Shown here: piece by piece, positions 11,345 to 22,339 of the stretch
How positions within the stretch are numbered: the stretch's first letter is position 1
Layout: each line of letters opens with the position of its first letter
Assembly (NCBI RefSeq): GCF_001642475.1
Contig: NW_019173962.1
Span: forward strand, 1-64,000
Source of the DNA: Fonsecaea monophora
Lineage: Eukaryota > Ascomycota > Eurotiomycetes > Chaetothyriales > Herpotrichiellaceae
Reading direction: 5' to 3'
Length of the DNA: 64,000 nt
Translations under genes and position numbers: made by a program
Notes under the pieces: model-generated
What the model saw: only the letters and a program-made list of their open reading frames with translations
Database searches by the model: none
What the model was told of the DNA's origin: nothing

Positions 11345-12517
11345 ATGCCTCCACGGAGCAGAGAGACGGCGCAGGTTGTTCAACAACTCCTGCTCCCTGC
11401 GCATCGGCAACTGCGCCCTTCCTCATTGTCGCAACAGCAGCAATCTCTATGCTTCCAATGCCAGACCCGACTACTTCGGTCCTACGCACCTAAACGGATA
11501 CTCCCACTGAGAGTGCCAACACAAGCACATCATGTCCCCGCTCGAACACTCTCGACCTCGACATCCCTGCTGAAGAAGTCGTCGGGCTCGTCCAAATCGT
11601 CGCGAAAATCCCCCTCGGTCGACTCCCTCCGGCACAAGGACGACATGCACATCCCGGACAACAAAGCCACGCGCAACCGCGACAGTGAGATTGACCCGTA
11701 CGACTTCTCCGAGCTCGAGGCGGCGATCGCAAAGGCCGTGGCGCGCCTCAAGGAGGCGCTGGTCAAGACCAAGGACGCCGGCAGGGTCACGCCGGAGATG
11801 ATCGAGGCCTTGCCCGTGGAAATCAACGTCAAGGGCGCGGAGACGGGGAGAGGGAGTCCGCACAAGGAAAAGGCCAAGGTCGGGGATCTGGCCAGTGTGG
11901 TTGCAAAGGGTGGGAGGAGTGTTCAGATATTCTGCGCCGAGGAATCTGTAAGTGGCCCATCTTTCCGTGTATTTGCTTCGTCTCCCTTTTTTTCTTTTTT
12001 ATTATCGAGGGCTATGGGTGTCCCATTCTCGAAATGTGGCTTTTTGGGGGGGCGTTGAGGAATTACAGAGTAAAGAAGCGCGTGTGAAACTGACGGATTT
12101 TTCTTTTCGGGACTTTTATAGCACGTCAAACCGATCGCATCAGCCCTCCTCGCAAGCCCATACAGTCTCGTCCCGCAGACGACCGCTCCACACACCCCAG
12201 GCACGACCTCAGTCTCCCAGTCGAACCCGCCGACCGCCTCTAACCCCTTGCTGATCACGGTGCCCGTTCCGCCCATCACGGCGGAGACGCGCAACCTCGC
12301 GCGTACTGAGGCCAAGAAGATGTTCGACCGGGCATCCCAGGATGTCCGCAACGCGAGGGGCGACGCGCAAAAGCGGTTCCGGAAGATGGAGCTGGGGAAA
12401 CTGGTCATCCAGGACGAACTACGCAAGGCGCACAAGCAGATGGAGGAGGTCGTGAAGAAGGGCCAGGACGAGGTCAAGAAGGTCTACGAGGCGAGCTTGA
12501 AGGCTTTGGAGGGGTGA
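11345..12517 (+). CDS. RRF1: Mitochondrial ribosome recycling factor
   Basis: Releases mitochondrial ribosomes from mRNA after termination together with mitochondrial EF-G2. Exons 11345-11947 and 12122-12517 (intron 11948-12120) encode 332 residues. Residues 1 to about 75 are rich in Arg, Ser and Gln and contain ARTLSTSTSLL, a typical mitochondrial presequence. The RRF domain begins near DPYDFSELEAAIAKAVARL, with the central block up to the intron and the C-terminal helix RNLARTEAKKMFDRASQDVR. A Thr/Ser/Pro-rich insert of about 30 residues follows the splice junction, between SPYSLVPQ and LLITVPVPP; fungal mitochondrial RRFs often vary here. The start at 11345 is chosen because it opens the presequence; an in-frame extension upstream has no such character. 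Confidence 0.93.
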
Positions 12518-13221
12518 AAAGATATCCCGGACGAAGACAGGGCGGCTGGTTTACTAGAATACGTGCCTGAAGCGGTAACGAGACGGGAATCTGTGAGGTG
12601 AGGGGAAGAGAGAGAGAGAGACAACCATACAGGTGTACGAGTACCTTGGATCCGTGGAATCTGGTGTACGTGGGTATCAGGAAAAAGGGAAGACGAAAAG
12701 CAACCCGGAATAGGTCATGGGACAAAAGTCATATCGTGTGCCAGTTTCCCCCTCTGTGGGCCATCCACCATCAATCTATTACCTCTTCAAATAGAGAAGG
12801 GGATCGAGTACCTCGTACTCCGTCTCTACGTCGAATATACGTAGAAGCCAACCTCGCTCTCCGGCAATTGCATTCAAGCAGGCCGTGCCGTGATTTGCAA
12901 ACCGAGCCTTTCAGTGAGTGAGGCAGACAGTCGCTTGGTCGCAAGACGCATCTCCTGTCCGGGATCTCTTCTTACCCTCGGACGATGCCAGCTTCGCTTG
13001 TCCATATCAGACCCTCCCATCCCGACGCGACCCATGGTAGCAAGTTCGATCGAACGGGAGTGAGTGATTTGCCTCAAACAGGTCACACGATGATAGCTGG
13101 ACATGGATTCTCCAGCCTGGCTCCGCTTGTTGTTCCAACTGCATCGAAGCCCCCGATATTGCTCTTCCAACCCACTTTCTGTTGGTCAGGCTGTTTCTCA
13201 AATCTAGCTGCAGCCCGCTCC
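12518..13221. other. Convergent 3' flanks, no gene seen
   Basis: Lies between two converging genes, so it should hold two terminators. A short AG repeat occurs at about 12604-12622. Open frames on either strand are shadows or random, without family features. Confidence 0.45.
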
Positions 13222-14502
13222 CTATCCAGCCCAGCCTCGTTTCTCAGAGACGCCGTTATCTCCCACCGAATCCCGTCTTTGTCTCCGCTTCATCCGTGCG
13301 CTGGCAAAGGCGTACCAAATCCCTCCGACGGTCGTGATCAGGGAACCCACGATGACGGTGTCCTCCCTGGCGCGTCTACGGTCCTGTGCGTTGTTGGTCG
13401 CCTCGGTGACGTCGCGGAGGCATATCACCACGAGGAGAATGACGACCTGTTTCATGTTGGCGGCGATGGCCATGGTCAGAGGGCCGCAGCGCTTGTTGGC
13501 CTCGAAGGATGCGAGGTTCAGCATCGCCGCGGCGAGGCCGTTGAGCAGCCACAGCCACGGCCACGGCACTGCGACTCGATGCGACCGACCCCCGAGCTTG
13601 AGCGTCAGGGTGGGCGGTGGCCCATGGTCCACGTTGGTCGTCAGTCCCTGGATCTCACCGGCCCAGCTCGCCAGGAGCACCGCCTGGTTCACCGCGTAAA
13701 GTGCGAGATACTGCACAAGCCTCGTCGAGGGTAGACCCAGCCCCCATCGACTGGCGCGAGGCGGGCGTTGCAGTTCGTTGGTAAAGATGGTTTTGAGCAC
13801 GGCCAAGATGGCGCTGAGCAACGTGACTGTGAACCCGAATGCGGTGGTCCTCGCTGGGTCGACAACGAGACCTGCTCTATCGTCGCCAATGACGACTTTG
13901 GCCGACGACGCAGCGTTGGTCGCAATGATTACGCCGCAGATGGTCAGACCCATCGCGCCGTACACCCCGGCCGGGTATTCTCTCCACGTGCTTCCAAGCC
14001 ACACGATCGAGACCAGCACGGTGATGACCGGGGCCGTCGCGCGAATGGTCTGGTGCATGGACAACGTCACCAGGCCCAAGGCCAAGTTGGACAGGGCGAT
14101 GTTTAGCGTGTACAGGAGAGAGAAGGGGAGAAGAACCCGTAGATGCACGCGTAGACTGAGACTGGTGCCATCTCCTTCTCTATCTCGGTGTCTGTGGTCG
14201 GCCTCGCCGTCGTCATCATCGCCCTCTTCGTCTTCTTCTTCAAGTCGTCCACCAGTGGCCAGAGGACGTGACACAAAGACCGACGTGGCTGTAGTTGTCG
14301 AGGCGGCGGCGGCGGATTTGGGTTTCTGGAGCCGCGAAATCGCCCATGTGGTGATAAACGTAGTGAATGCGTGCGACGCCGTGAGGAGCCAGGGACACGC
14401 AGTCCGGGACACGATCTGCTTGTTCGTGACCGTGACGAGCATGTTGAGGACAAAGTAGAGCCAGACGGAGACCACGCTGGATCTGAGGCTGTGTCCCAGC
14501 AT
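13222..14502 (-). CDS. TPT/DMT-family nucleotide-sugar or sugar-phosphate transporter
   Basis: Intronless 426-residue membrane protein of the triose-phosphate transporter branch of the drug/metabolite transporter superfamily. The start MLGHSLRSSVVSVWLYFVLN leads into the first helix and the family segment NKQIV. About ten helices can be drawn, including LPFSLLYTLNIALSNLALGL, the TIRATAPVITVLVSIVWLG segment, GLTICGVIIATN and a late conserved stretch with SFEANKRCGPLTMAIAANMK. An acidic, His-rich cytosolic loop (about residues 80-115) is lineage-specific. Relatives sit in Golgi or ER membranes; the substrate cannot be read from sequence. Large open frames on the opposite strand reflect GC-rich codon use and are not genes. 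Confidence 0.9.
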   Translation of the reverse strand: MLGHSLRSSVVSVWLYFVLNMLVTVTNKQIVSRTACPWLLTASHAFTTFITTWAISRLQKPKSAAAASTTTATSVFVSRPLATGGRLEEEDEEGDDDDGEADHRHRDREGDGTSLSLRVHLRVLLPFSLLYTLNIALSNLALGLVTLSMHQTIRATAPVITVLVSIVWLGSTWREYPAGVYGAMGLTICGVIIATNAASSAKVVIGDDRAGLVVDPARTTAFGFTVTLLSAILAVLKTIFTNELQRPPRASRWGLGLPSTRLVQYLALYAVNQAVLLASWAGEIQGLTTNVDHGPPPTLTLKLGGRSHRVAVPWPWLWLLNGLAAAMLNLASFEANKRCGPLTMAIAANMKQVVILLVVICLRDVTEATNNAQDRRRAREDTVIVGSLITTVGGIWYAFASARMKRRQRRDSVGDNGVSEKRGWAG

Positions 14503-14831
14503 TGTCCAAGGAGTTTACACTGTGGCACGAGGTCCAAACTTCAAAATTCCCTTGCTGTAGAATGGCAGTGTCAGCCCGCCGGGCCTGGATGAAGACTGAG
14601 CCAAAGAAAGGAAGACATGGGAGACCGAGAGTGATTGAAATGAATTCACTACTAACACTTTTAAGAAGTTGCTCGCACGAAGCAGATGATAACTTTCAGG
14701 AAGCACCCTCTGCCAACACTCGAGTCAAAATATCATACCAAACACATCATCTCAAGAGTCCATCAGAATTGCCCTAAGCTCCAGATCCTGAGCAACGCCT
14801 TGCGCTGTGCATAAAGCAATGGGATATCAAA
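14503..14831. other. Short intergenic stretch
   Basis: Promoter side of the transporter gene and 3' flank of the mitochondrial-type gene at 14832-16257, both on the minus strand. No motif stands out. Confidence 0.4.
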
Positions 14832-16257
14832 TCATTTCTCGCTATCCTTCTCTTCATTTTCTTCGGCCGAAGGAGGCTTTCCTGCCGTCCGTGCTTCATC
14901 AGGTTCCCTCGAAGGTTTCAGAGTGTCTTGAGCAATCAACTTCGTCTCTTCTTGTCTTTCAGCTTGCGGTAGATCGTTACCCTCGGCTTTGGCCGTTTTG
15001 TCTTCCACCCACTTCGCTCGGTCTGGGACAACATACGCATGTTTGAGGAGGGGTGGACCGATGAGAGAATCGGTCTCAGGAGAGTATACCGCCACGGCGT
15101 GCACAAAAAGCGTCCCCCTATCTCCCACGAATGCTATCTCTCCGACCATAAGTAGGCTGTCTCGAGTGTACGATTGCATAACCTTTTCTTGCCCATGAAT
15201 CCAATATGCTCGGAATACTGCACATCCCGACTCGATTGCACCCTGGTAGGTCATGGACTTGACCAGATCGCGGTAGGCCCGTCTTGAGTCGTGCTCACCG
15301 TAATCACCACGGAGAAAAGGTAGCCAGACTGTTTTCTCTTCCTCGGATACTTTCCCAAAACTCAACCGTTTGTGAGCTTTCTCGTCTTCGCTGAGAGTTT
15401 GCTGCCGCGTTGTCGAGTCTTTGAGGCTCGCGCTGAGGGAATTGAGTCGATCCACGAGACGGGCCCTGGTGATCAAATATGAAGCCCAGGCAAATTCTCC
15501 GAAACCATGGATAAAGGCCTTGGCCAGCACAATTGGATGGAAGACACGGTCCATCTTTCCCCCCATACTATTCGGCAGCTGCCTCCAGCCATAGCTGATC
15601 TTGTCGGGCTCTAAGAAGATGCATGGGACTTCGTACGCAGTTGGAGCATACAGAGGCGGAGCCAGTCTCCATCCGGCGTGGAAGGCGAAAGTTCCTCCGA
15701 GCTCTACCATGACACGACCATACTTTTTGACGACCTCTTGCTTCAGTGACTCTTGGATGGCTCTTGTGATTTCACGCAGGCGTTTCGTATCTTCCTGGAG
15801 AGCTTGGAACGACTTCCAGGTTGGATCATCGGGCTCCCATGGTTGGGGCTTTGCTCGCCGAATCCAGATCGGCAGCATTAAATGGATAGCTTCGGGAGAA
15901 GTCGTTGCGCCATTCGCTTTGGCCTTCTCCAAGTATTCTTGCCATAATCTCTCGTGATCTTCAGATTCGTGCGTCTTTTTGACAGACTCAACATGGGGCC
16001 TAGATCCGTGCGCACTGTTGGGAAAGTAGTGATTGATTGTCTTCGCAGCACAGTAGGTAAGTGCAATCGTCGTGAAAAATCGGTAAAGGATAGGGCTGTC
16101 GACTGTTAGCAATATTCAACAACTGGAAGGGTTTCAGATGCGACACCACGCACGTTGATTTAGATCTCCTGGTTATTGCGACCCTCTGAAGATCGACTGG
16201 CCCATTCTGGAGTGGCACGCGAACGCTCCGCGGGCTACGGAATAGATACCGAAGCAT
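14832..16257 (-). CDS. Conserved hypothetical protein, probable mitochondrial membrane protein
   Basis: Function not recognised. Exons 16257-16154 and 16095-14832 (minus strand, intron 16096-16153, GTGCGT to GACAG with a CTAAC branch) give 455 residues. The first exon supplies MLRYLFRSPRSVRVPLQNGP, an arginine-rich amphipathic presequence without acids, followed after the junction by a hydrophobic segment (LYRFFTTIALTYCAAKTI) that could be a single transmembrane helix. The remainder is soluble, with conserved-looking aromatic blocks such as GWRLAPPLYAPTAYEVPC and HGFGEFAWASYLITRARL, and ends in a charged Glu/Lys tail. The topology suggests an inner-membrane-anchored protein, by inference. Without exon 1 the frame starts only at a TTG, which supports the two-exon model. 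Confidence 0.8.
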
Positions 16258-16687
16258 GTGGAGGGGCAGCTCGAGGCATCAGTTGGTTTCATGGTAGCGA
16301 GGAGGAATTAATGTGTGGTCGACAAGTGGCCGTGCTCGGTGACATTGAACCTATGCGCAGTATTTTCTCCTGAGGAAGCGCGGAAGTACGTCGGAGCAAT
16401 GACCCCGTACGGGGAAGGAAGAATATGGGCCGTAATAGATGAAATTAAATGCTGCGCGGCCACCGAAGAGAAAAGGACTGGAGTTTCATAGCCTTGAATT
16501 GGAAATATCGTGATGGGACGAGGGGTTGCTGCACGCTGCACGTGTCAGGGTCCAGTCCTTCGCTAGCTCAGGCCGAAACAATTATCCGTGCCTTTGCCCC
16601 CATACGTATTGCTGCTCTCTGTCTTCTGGAGTGCTGCCAGCTTCAATCAACAGCTCAATATTGGGCTCTCAGCTGGCTATACTGACC
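16258..16687. promoter_or_regulatory. Divergent promoter region
   Basis: 430 bp between the starts of the mitochondrial-type gene (minus) and the Vps3844-like gene (plus). The two genes probably share this regulatory space. No TATA box or known operator is evident. Confidence 0.45.
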
Positions 16688-17893
16688 ATGAAGCCCCTAT
16701 CGGTCTTCCTGCCCTGTGCAGCACTCGCACAATATGTCGCTGCTCAAGGCGCATACCTCTTCACCATCGACCGCTCTATCACCAGCCCTTCGACTGGCAT
16801 GATCGATTCAGAAATGGCCAGCGCCGTTATCGCGAGAAGAAGAGCCCTTACTGCAGATCGATACCTCGGAATAACAGATTCAATGCTTCTCGAAGATCTC
16901 AATACCTATGGGGGATACCAAGCACCGCTGTTTGGGGAGAGCCATCCCAAAGATGCGCCAGGAAAGCTATTCATCAGAATAACGGGGGTGGATATGCAGA
17001 TCAGTGACTTTGATATGGCCATGCCTGATCTATGGATCTCGGATCCGACAAAAGACCTGCTCAGCGACTTCAAGGCGGTATCTGATGGAAGCCGAAAAGA
17101 GAAAGACGGGCTCTGCGAGTATGCAGTTCCGCCTTCTCGCAATGCTCCCCAAAGCAAGGGTGTTGAGGTGGTCTTCACCTATCCAGCCGAAAATGGAAGA
17201 TGCCTGGCGGCCTCAGAGATCCCCAACATCCCGATCATTCTCTCCCTCCACAGTTTCCTGCCCACCGACCCGTCGGGCGTTAAGAACCAGCTGAACGGCT
17301 TGGTGCGAATCCTGAAGCACTTCTCTGCCACAGACAACGTCGAATCCACCATTCTCCTGCTTCCCTCCACGAAGAAACTGAAGAATCCCAAAAAGAAAAA
17401 TGCGAACAACCACAAGCACGTTGCCCGCTCCGCACAAACGTCCGAAGAGGAACGCCTGGACCTGCCATCTACGTCGCCGACCCCATCCTCCATCTCTGGA
17501 TTTGACACAATCACACCCGCCAACACTTCCTCAAACTTCACCCTTCCCTCTGTGATTCCCGCCTGTTTTGCCTCACAGTCAGCGTGCGAGAACACCACAA
17601 ACTCGTGCTCCGGCCACGGCTCCTGCTACAAAGCCCACACCAATTGCTTCAAGTGCCGCTGCACGTCTACCCTTGTCCGGATCAACGAAGACGGGACCAA
17701 GAAGACCGTGACATGGGGCGGAAACGCGTGTCAAAAGAAAGACATCTCCGTGCCTTTTATCATGTTCGCCACCTTCGGCGTGGTTATGACTGCATTGGTA
17801 GCCGGGGCCATCGGAATGCTGTACAGCATGGGAGCGCAAGAACTACCCAGTGTGATTGGGGCTGGTGTCGCGGGGCCCAGGGCTGCGAAGTAG
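16688..17893 (+). CDS. DUF3844/Vps3844-like secretory-pathway membrane protein
   Basis: Single-exon protein of 401 residues. Residues 1-20 (MKPLSVFLPCAALAQYVAAQ) form a signal peptide, which fixes the start at 16688 although the frame stays open upstream. The lumenal part is followed by a Lys/Asn-rich linker near 225-260. The C-terminal Vps3844 domain is clear: a cysteine-rich EGF-like block (ACFASQSACENTTNSCSGHG, then CYKAHTNCFKCRC), WGGNACQKKDISVPF, then a transmembrane helix (about 355-380) and a short cytosolic tail with PSVIGAGVAGP. The family is fungal and linked to vacuolar sorting/ER; the biochemical role is not established. It shares a divergent promoter with the preceding minus-strand gene. 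Confidence 0.9.
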   Translation: MKPLSVFLPCAALAQYVAAQGAYLFTIDRSITSPSTGMIDSEMASAVIARRRALTADRYLGITDSMLLEDLNTYGGYQAPLFGESHPKDAPGKLFIRITGVDMQISDFDMAMPDLWISDPTKDLLSDFKAVSDGSRKEKDGLCEYAVPPSRNAPQSKGVEVVFTYPAENGRCLAASEIPNIPIILSLHSFLPTDPSGVKNQLNGLVRILKHFSATDNVESTILLLPSTKKLKNPKKKNANNHKHVARSAQTSEEERLDLPSTSPTPSSISGFDTITPANTSSNFTLPSVIPACFASQSACENTTNSCSGHGSCYKAHTNCFKCRCTSTLVRINEDGTKKTVTWGGNACQKKDISVPFIMFATFGVVMTALVAGAIGMLYSMGAQELPSVIGAGVAGPRAAK

Positions 17894-18352
17894 GACAGGG
17901 AACCTGTTATACTGCTGTTTGTACTCTATCATTTTCACGAGATGGGCTTTCCAGTCAGAAAGGGGGGGAGTTCGGTTGAAGATCAGGTCGAGCCAGCTTG
18001 AACACACACATCCGAAGACTCTATATAGATGGTTCAAACATATGAAGGAAACAGGTACGACCTTAGTGTGCGGTTTGATGGTCACCGTTCCATTGCACTT
18101 TGACCCATAGAAATATTCGAGTGGGTGCTTACTGGACAGAGAAACAGCGGTAGGCTTTGTGAGTTTCAAGGCATATTTCAATCTCATTGATAAAACACTG
18201 GCGCTGAAGCCCCTAGAACGGACGTACTGAAATGCAACTCCATGCATGTGTCAAGCTCGTTGAAAGCAGTTCGCCGCATTGCCAATTCCTTTTCCGAGTC
18301 ATTTGGACCGAGACACGTCTTTCCTAATCTCATTGCAAACCCTTCCCTTATG
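17894..18352. other. Convergent 3' flanks
   Basis: Region between converging genes; probably two 3' UTRs and terminators. No gene-like frame, repeat or RNA gene is visible. Confidence 0.4.
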
Positions 18353-20728
18353 TTAGGCTGTGTTGAGATGTACAATCAAGGTGCACCTCTCAAAGTCAAA
18401 CTGTAATTGACTGGGTGCATACGTCTTCTTCTCTCCGTCCCTGAGATCTGCCAACACCTCCACAACAAGAACATTCTCTCCTGGAACGAGCCTGACCTCA
18501 AAAGCCCCTTCCACATGATTACTGTTGCTCTCTTTGTAAACGGTCGAGTTATGCATGAAAAAAATGCGATGACGGCGACGATTTGCTAGTTCGGGGGTGG
18601 TCGTGGGGATAATGCGAAGATCGCGGTAATGTGCAGGTAAAGCGATGAAGCCGCTTGTCTGGGTCTTGGTGGCCGAGCCGTAACGGACCAGTTTCCAGCG
18701 TGGGTCATTCGGTAAAGAAGGGTTGGTCATAAATGTCACAGAGGCAAGTAAAGCATGTGACCAGCCTGAGAGTGTAGCGGATTCAATGTCAGCAGAATGA
18801 CACCAATGAAAAGATTAGATGAGAAGAGTGAGATTGAACTTACCTCTGCCTGGGTCACGGTAACGTCGCTCCATGGGAATCACAGATTGATTCAAGTAGT
18901 TGTCATTGGGTGCCGATGGATTCGTGCTCAGTATAGGGCTAGATGGCTGCTGCACGGAGGACTCGATATGCCCGTTTCCATTCGTGAGAGGCAGTGTATT
19001 CGGGAGGTCAACGTCGACTTCTTGAACAGGGGTTGGCAGCTGCTGTGCCGGGGTTTGCGTAGGGGGTTGTGAGGCTTTCACAGCTTCTTGAGCTTGGGGT
19101 GTGCTTGCGATACCGTTGACTTTGACGTCGTTCACGATTGCATCAGGCTGCTCAGTAGTTGTAGCTAGTGAGGCGCTTCGACGAACGCTGGGAGCGGCGC
19201 TTGATGGCACTGGGGTCGAACCATTGGTTTGTGCCACCTTCGAAGTTGCCCTCTGCGCTTTGCTCAAGGCTTGACCCATCTCTTCCTTCTGTCGTCGGAG
19301 TGACTCGCTGTCGATCGTACCACCGACCACGTTGGGTGTAGGTGTAGACGAACCCATCGTCAGTCGCAGAGCCTTTGGTTTTGGTTGTGACAAAGAAAGC
19401 TTGAGATTGCGTCTTGGTTGAGCACCAAGTGACTGCATCTTGGATTCCGACCAGACCTGTTAACACGATAAAGGATATTAGCGCGTTGTCACGTTACGCG
19501 ATTCACGCCTAGAAGTCAACATACCTCGAGTTTTTCTGCCATCAGGTAGATGTCGGACCCTTCTTGATTGTAATCTTTTGCGTTGTCCCAGATGAGTCGC
19601 ACTTCTTTTGCCAACGCGTCCCAATCCTGAATCGCATCCCTCTCTACCATCGCCCGCACGTCTGATATAGACGTCGGCTTCTTGACCAACCTGTAATAGT
19701 CGGGATAGTCCTTTTTGGACACTTTTTCCTCAAAGTTGCTGCGCAACAAAAGAAATGTCAGTCTGTGTGGTCACCATCAGAAGGGTCTTCAATGGAGGGA
19801 GTTTACATTGCATCGTCTTGTTCCGACAGTTCCCGCAGAAACTTCAACTGTTCTTGCCTCATATCTTCCCTCGTGTCGGTGAGGGTGTCAGTGGATGGCG
19901 TTGCCTGACTTTGGCGTCGCCGCACCGCAGGATTCGGGAAGACCAGCTTGACCCTCTCTGGAGCCATCGTCCCCTCTGATGAGACGGACTGCCGTCGCAC
20001 CTGATCAAGCAGGTCTTGTGGAATCGGAGTTGGATAAGCACGATAATCTTGTCGCAAATACGCCGGATTGTGCTTTGGCATGAAATTGGACAAAGCCTTG
20101 CGTATGCGCTCGGCATCCTCGAAGATTGAGGATCGACTATTGTTATAGTCCTTTGCATTCTGTACCATTCTCTTCAGGTCTGACTCCAGAGCCTCCAGGT
20201 TTTCATATTCATAATTCTCCAGCCGCTGCTCGATCATGTTGAGGGAGAGAGGCATGGCAATTTGCTGATAATAGTCAGGGTAATCGGCCCTGCTGGGCAG
20301 GTCCAGAAAATGGATTGCGACGTTGCGGCCATTCTTGTCTTGCGACTTCTTCAACTGCCTGACGAGTCTCAAGCCAATGTCTGCGGTGGTCTCTCGGGTT
20401 TCTACCTCAGGAAAATGGGTATCCTACATACGACTGGATTAGCAAATCTCTGTCCAGATGCATCAACCATTGCGAATGCGGTCGATGCAGAGCACGGCGG
20501 TCATCTCAAGTGCAGGCGACGCTGCACGTAGCATGAGGTGCACAAGGCGGGGGTTCCGCAACTCTGCGCACGGTCGAGAAGTGCAGTGGTAAGTGGGAAG
20601 TGGGAGTTGAGCGAGTGAGAGAGGATTATTTTAATACTTACGTCGCTCCGCTTGCGTCGCTTGGGATCAGGCGTGGCTAGAAAGTCGTCGGGGTCGCCTG
20701 CATGGCCGCTTCTGCGCTTCGAGCTCAT
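18353..20728 (-). CDS. RSC4: Double-bromodomain protein, RSC complex subunit Rsc4-like
   Basis: Chromatin remodeller subunit that reads acetyl-lysine on histone tails. Five exons on the minus strand, all phases consistent: 20728-20642, 20423-19807, 19738-19525, 19456-18844 and 18765-18353, giving 647 residues. The N-terminus MSSKRRSGHAGDPDDFLATP is basic. Bromodomain 1 (about 47-135) ends in QNAKDYNNS and bromodomain 2 (about 235-310) in DNAKDYNQEGSDIY; both keep the YN that contacts acetyl-lysine. A Ser/Thr/Pro/Gln-rich linker follows, then a C-terminal fold found in fungal Rsc4 proteins (FIALPAHYRDLRIIPTTTP, VYKESNSNHVEGAFEVRLVP). The first intron (20424-20641, 218 bp) is long for this locus. 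A polybromo-type name would be an alternative label for the same role. Confidence 0.92.
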
Positions 20729-21498
20729 GATTTCGCGGCCTCACAAGGTCTCGAGATTGGGCGAGGGATGCGGGTGCAGGAGGGGCCACCATCAGGTGCA
20801 AAATGCACGGAGATGCTATTAGAGAGGTGAACAGGGCAAACGGGACCCTTGCGAAGGCATTCAATGGTGTGGGAGTTGCATGCGCTTTGGGGAGACTTCC
20901 ATCGCTCGCCCTTCACGCTTTTTGGGGGTGACAGGATCTCAACGGGGACGCGACACACGCAACTGTCAGTCTTTCGCTGCGAGAGAGGAGGGCGAAAAAC
21001 CCAACACACGTGACAGAGCCCGGATTATCTGGCAAGTCATCGGCTTGATCCGAAGTTGAGTTTATCCGCGAGATCTTGGCAGCCGCACCTTCTCCCATAG
21101 GCTGGTGTTTGGGTTTTGGCTCCCCCAATCTGTGTTTACTTCGGCGAGCCTCTGGGACTATCCGCCTCAAACACAAACGCAGGTCGCAGTCCTCTGCTCT
21201 CCCCCCTCGCGATAGCCCGTTTCCAAACGACCTTCTCTGGGTTGAAACCTGACACCGACACATTCCACAGATTGCTCGGTTGTTATTCGCACCTTTCACT
21301 TGCGCGTTCTACACATCTACGGCCCTTGCATGCTCAAGAGCACGAGACCATTTCGCGAATTCAGTTCCGCAGCTACCCAAACACCGCTAACGATTGTATC
21401 GCGTTGTACTCCTTCACTACCCCTCATCACGTCTCCCGAGCGAGAGACACTTCGCCTCACGAGTCTTCACCACCGATCGCGTCTCAAAATCCTGCAAC
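20729..21498. promoter_or_regulatory. Divergent promoter between Rsc4-like and Cks1 genes
   Basis: 770 bp between opposite start codons. Open frames here are short with no family features. The Cks1 leader (about 21280-21498) is pyrimidine-rich, as in many fungal 5' UTRs. Shared regulation of the two genes is possible but only inferred from arrangement. Confidence 0.45.
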
Positions 21499-21994
21499 AT
21501 GACCGATATTGACATGTCAAGGCGGAATAAGAAGCCTAGGTTATTGCTCGAGTCCGAGAGAGCGCGACTGGAGGAGTTCATTGACAGTATTGGATATTCG
21601 GCGAGGTGTGTATCCACCAAATTTGCTCGTTGTTCTGAGGCTAACAGGCGCCAGATATTCTGACAGCGAATTCGAATACCGTCATGTGCAACTCCCAAAG
21701 GCCATGTTGAAGGTCATACCAAGAGAGTACTTTGATGACTCGAAGGGAACGTTGAAATTGCTATGGGAAGAGGAATGGAGAGGACTGGGGATCACACAGG
21801 TATGTGAAAGGGTCACAATACGTATTACACTTCAGCTGAACATTCGGCAGAGTCTAGGATGGGAGCACTATGAAGTTCACGAACCCGAACCACATATCCT
21901 CCTGTTCAAGTAAGTCTGGCGAACCTCACATTTGTCCCCGGGTGTTAACACGATGAGCAGACGACCGATTGGATACCAGCCTCCTGCCCACTGA
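21499..21994 (+). CDS. CKS1: Cyclin-dependent kinase regulatory subunit Cks1/Suc1
   Basis: Small CDK-binding and phospho-threonine-reading protein that helps CDK act on multiply phosphorylated targets. Four short exons, 21499-21605, 21655-21799, 21851-21909 and 21961-21994, encode 114 residues. The whole Cks fold is visible: YSDSEFEYRHVQLPKAMLK, EEEWRGLGITQSLGWEHY and HEPEPHILLFKRP, including the beta-hinge HEPEPHILLF. Introns are 49-51 bp; the last coding exon is only 34 nt, so automatic annotation could miss it. The N-terminus carries a basic extension (MTDIDMSRRNKKPR). The call is firm. Confidence 0.96.
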
Positions 21995-22339
21995 TCTTGA
22001 CACAATTGCATCCGAATCACTTCTCCAACTAGCGCAGCATTGGGAGGGCGTTTTCTCCGGAAACACAGGAACCGTGTTCAAATGTGCATTCAGCGGGTGT
22101 GCTTAGTACCAGTTTGTGTATGTCTTGACGAATGGATCCAACGGCGGCCAAAGAATTTAGGCACAAAGATGTTGGTGGTCACCCAGGTTTAGCATAGCCT
22201 TTTCAGCTCCACCACCAACTTAGCTGAAACCCATGAAAGAATGGATGGTGTTCTTGTACGCTACTCATCATCATCTGCAAGCGACTCCGGTCCCCATGTC
22301 AGAATTCCGTCGACTCTTCGTTGGGCTGGCTTCTCTTTT
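21995..22339. other. Convergent 3' flanks
   Basis: Between the Cks1 stop and the stop of the minus-strand DsbA-like gene. No feature visible apart from presumed terminators. The open frame continuing on the plus strand from 22233 is antisense to the DsbA-like gene. Confidence 0.4.

Noticed and set aside
12985..13734. 249-residue plus-strand open frame
   Set aside because: Antisense to the GC-rich TPT transporter; no recognisable domain.
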